Below are positions 12,975 to 13,287 of a stretch of 13,287 nt of DNA, piece after piece. Position numbers and translations under genes: made by a program. How positions within the stretch are numbered: position 1 is the stretch's first letter; each line of letters begins with the position of its first letter. The notes under the pieces were generated by a model that worked only from the letters and a program-made list of their open reading frames with translations, searched no databases and was not told where the DNA came from. This DNA is from an uncultured Clostridia bacterium. GTDB taxonomy: Bacteria > Bacillota_A > Clostridia > Oscillospirales > Oscillospiraceae. Where the stretch lies: the NCBI GenBank assembly GCA_947307375.1, contig CAMZIX010000025.1, positions 1-13,287 of the forward strand, written 5' to 3'.

Positions 12975-13287
12975 AGAAGAAGCATTACTTCGGCCGCGGG
13001 ACGATGTTCGTCCTGTGCCTGATCTTCGCGGTGATGTTCCTGCTGCCCACGGTGCTCACCATCACCAACTCCTTCATGGCCGAGAGCGAGATCGTCTCGA
13101 ACTACGGCATGATCTTTTCCACCACCACGGGCGGCTACGTCTCCAAGACCGTCAACCTGAAATTCATCCCCGACAAGGTCACGCTGGACCAGTACGTCAC
13201 CGGCCTCATCAAGTCGCCGGAGTACCTGATCAAATACTGGAACAGCATCCTGCTGGTGCTGCCGATCGTGATCTTCCAGGTGGCGAT
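12971..13287 (+). CDS. Carbohydrate ABC transporter permease (MalG-like), 3' end outside window
   Basis: The first 105 codons of the second permease; the window ends inside it. It starts MKKKHYFGRGTMFVLCLIF with a first helix at about 11-32 (LIFAVMFLLPTVLTITNSFM). A ~55-residue extracytoplasmic stretch follows, and a second helix begins at SILLVLPIVIFQVA. The long loop with a LDQYVTGLIKSPEYLIKYWN segment is typical of MalG-like partners, in which the equivalent of 'Y..l..np.f...f.NSl' precedes TM2. The EAA loop lies beyond the edge. The start overlaps the previous stop (ATGA), and GGAGGG abuts the ATG, so translation is probably coupled by reinitiation. Confidence 0.85.
   Translation, partial: MKKKHYFGRGTMFVLCLIFAVMFLLPTVLTITNSFMAESEIVSNYGMIFSTTTGGYVSKTVNLKFIPDKVTLDQYVTGLIKSPEYLIKYWNSILLVLPIVIFQVA

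Noticed and set aside
1..13287. CRISPR arrays, tRNA or rRNA genes, insertion sequences, attachment sites
   Set aside because: No regularly spaced repeats, cloverleaf or rRNA-like stretch, transposase or terminal inverted repeats were found on reading both strands.

Overview
The window looks like chromosomal DNA of a GC-rich gut-type Firmicute of class Clostridia, plausibly Oscillospiraceae or a relative. This is an inference from strong AGGAGG-type ribosome binding sites, an apparent NiCo riboswitch, an all-in-one FeoA-FeoB protein with its small Cys-rich partner, and VanR/VanS-like regulators. No rRNA, tRNA, CRISPR array or insertion sequence is visible.

Layout. Positions 1-201 hold two hairpins and no certain gene. 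217-1317 (+) is an AT-richer gene for a sugar-transfer-associated ATP-grasp enzyme. 1421-2185 (+) is an XRE-type regulator with a zinc ribbon; it has its own promoter and a UUCG-loop terminator. 2340-4863 (+) is the ferrous iron uptake pair: a FeoA-FeoB fusion and a 56-residue FeoB-associated Cys-rich membrane protein. Facing it, 4912-5793 (-) encodes a cation diffusion facilitator. Its leader contains what I read as a Ni2+/Co2+ riboswitch with its terminator, driven by a promoter that carries an 18-bp inverted repeat. Running the other way are a 75-residue Lar-like zinc-binding protein (6021-6248) and proC (6263-7051). A convergent terminator separates these from a two-component system on the minus strand (response regulator 8464-9153, histidine kinase 7152-8471).

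From 9482 onward lies a carbohydrate-type ABC importer. It begins with an 818-residue lipoprotein that joins a propeller-like domain to a solute-binding domain. A long hairpin and a separate promoter follow, then a first permease (12090-12974) and a second permease cut by the window edge (12971-13287).

How the parts fit. The left half leans towards metal handling: iron import, Ni/Co export under RNA control, and two zinc-ribbon proteins. The right half is a sensing and uptake module. The 328-base gap between the response regulator and the lipoprotein carries matching TTAAGA-N4-TTAA direct repeats, one facing each promoter. This suggests that the two-component system controls both itself and the importer. 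No ATPase subunit is in view, as is common for importers that share an MsmK/UgpC-type ATPase.
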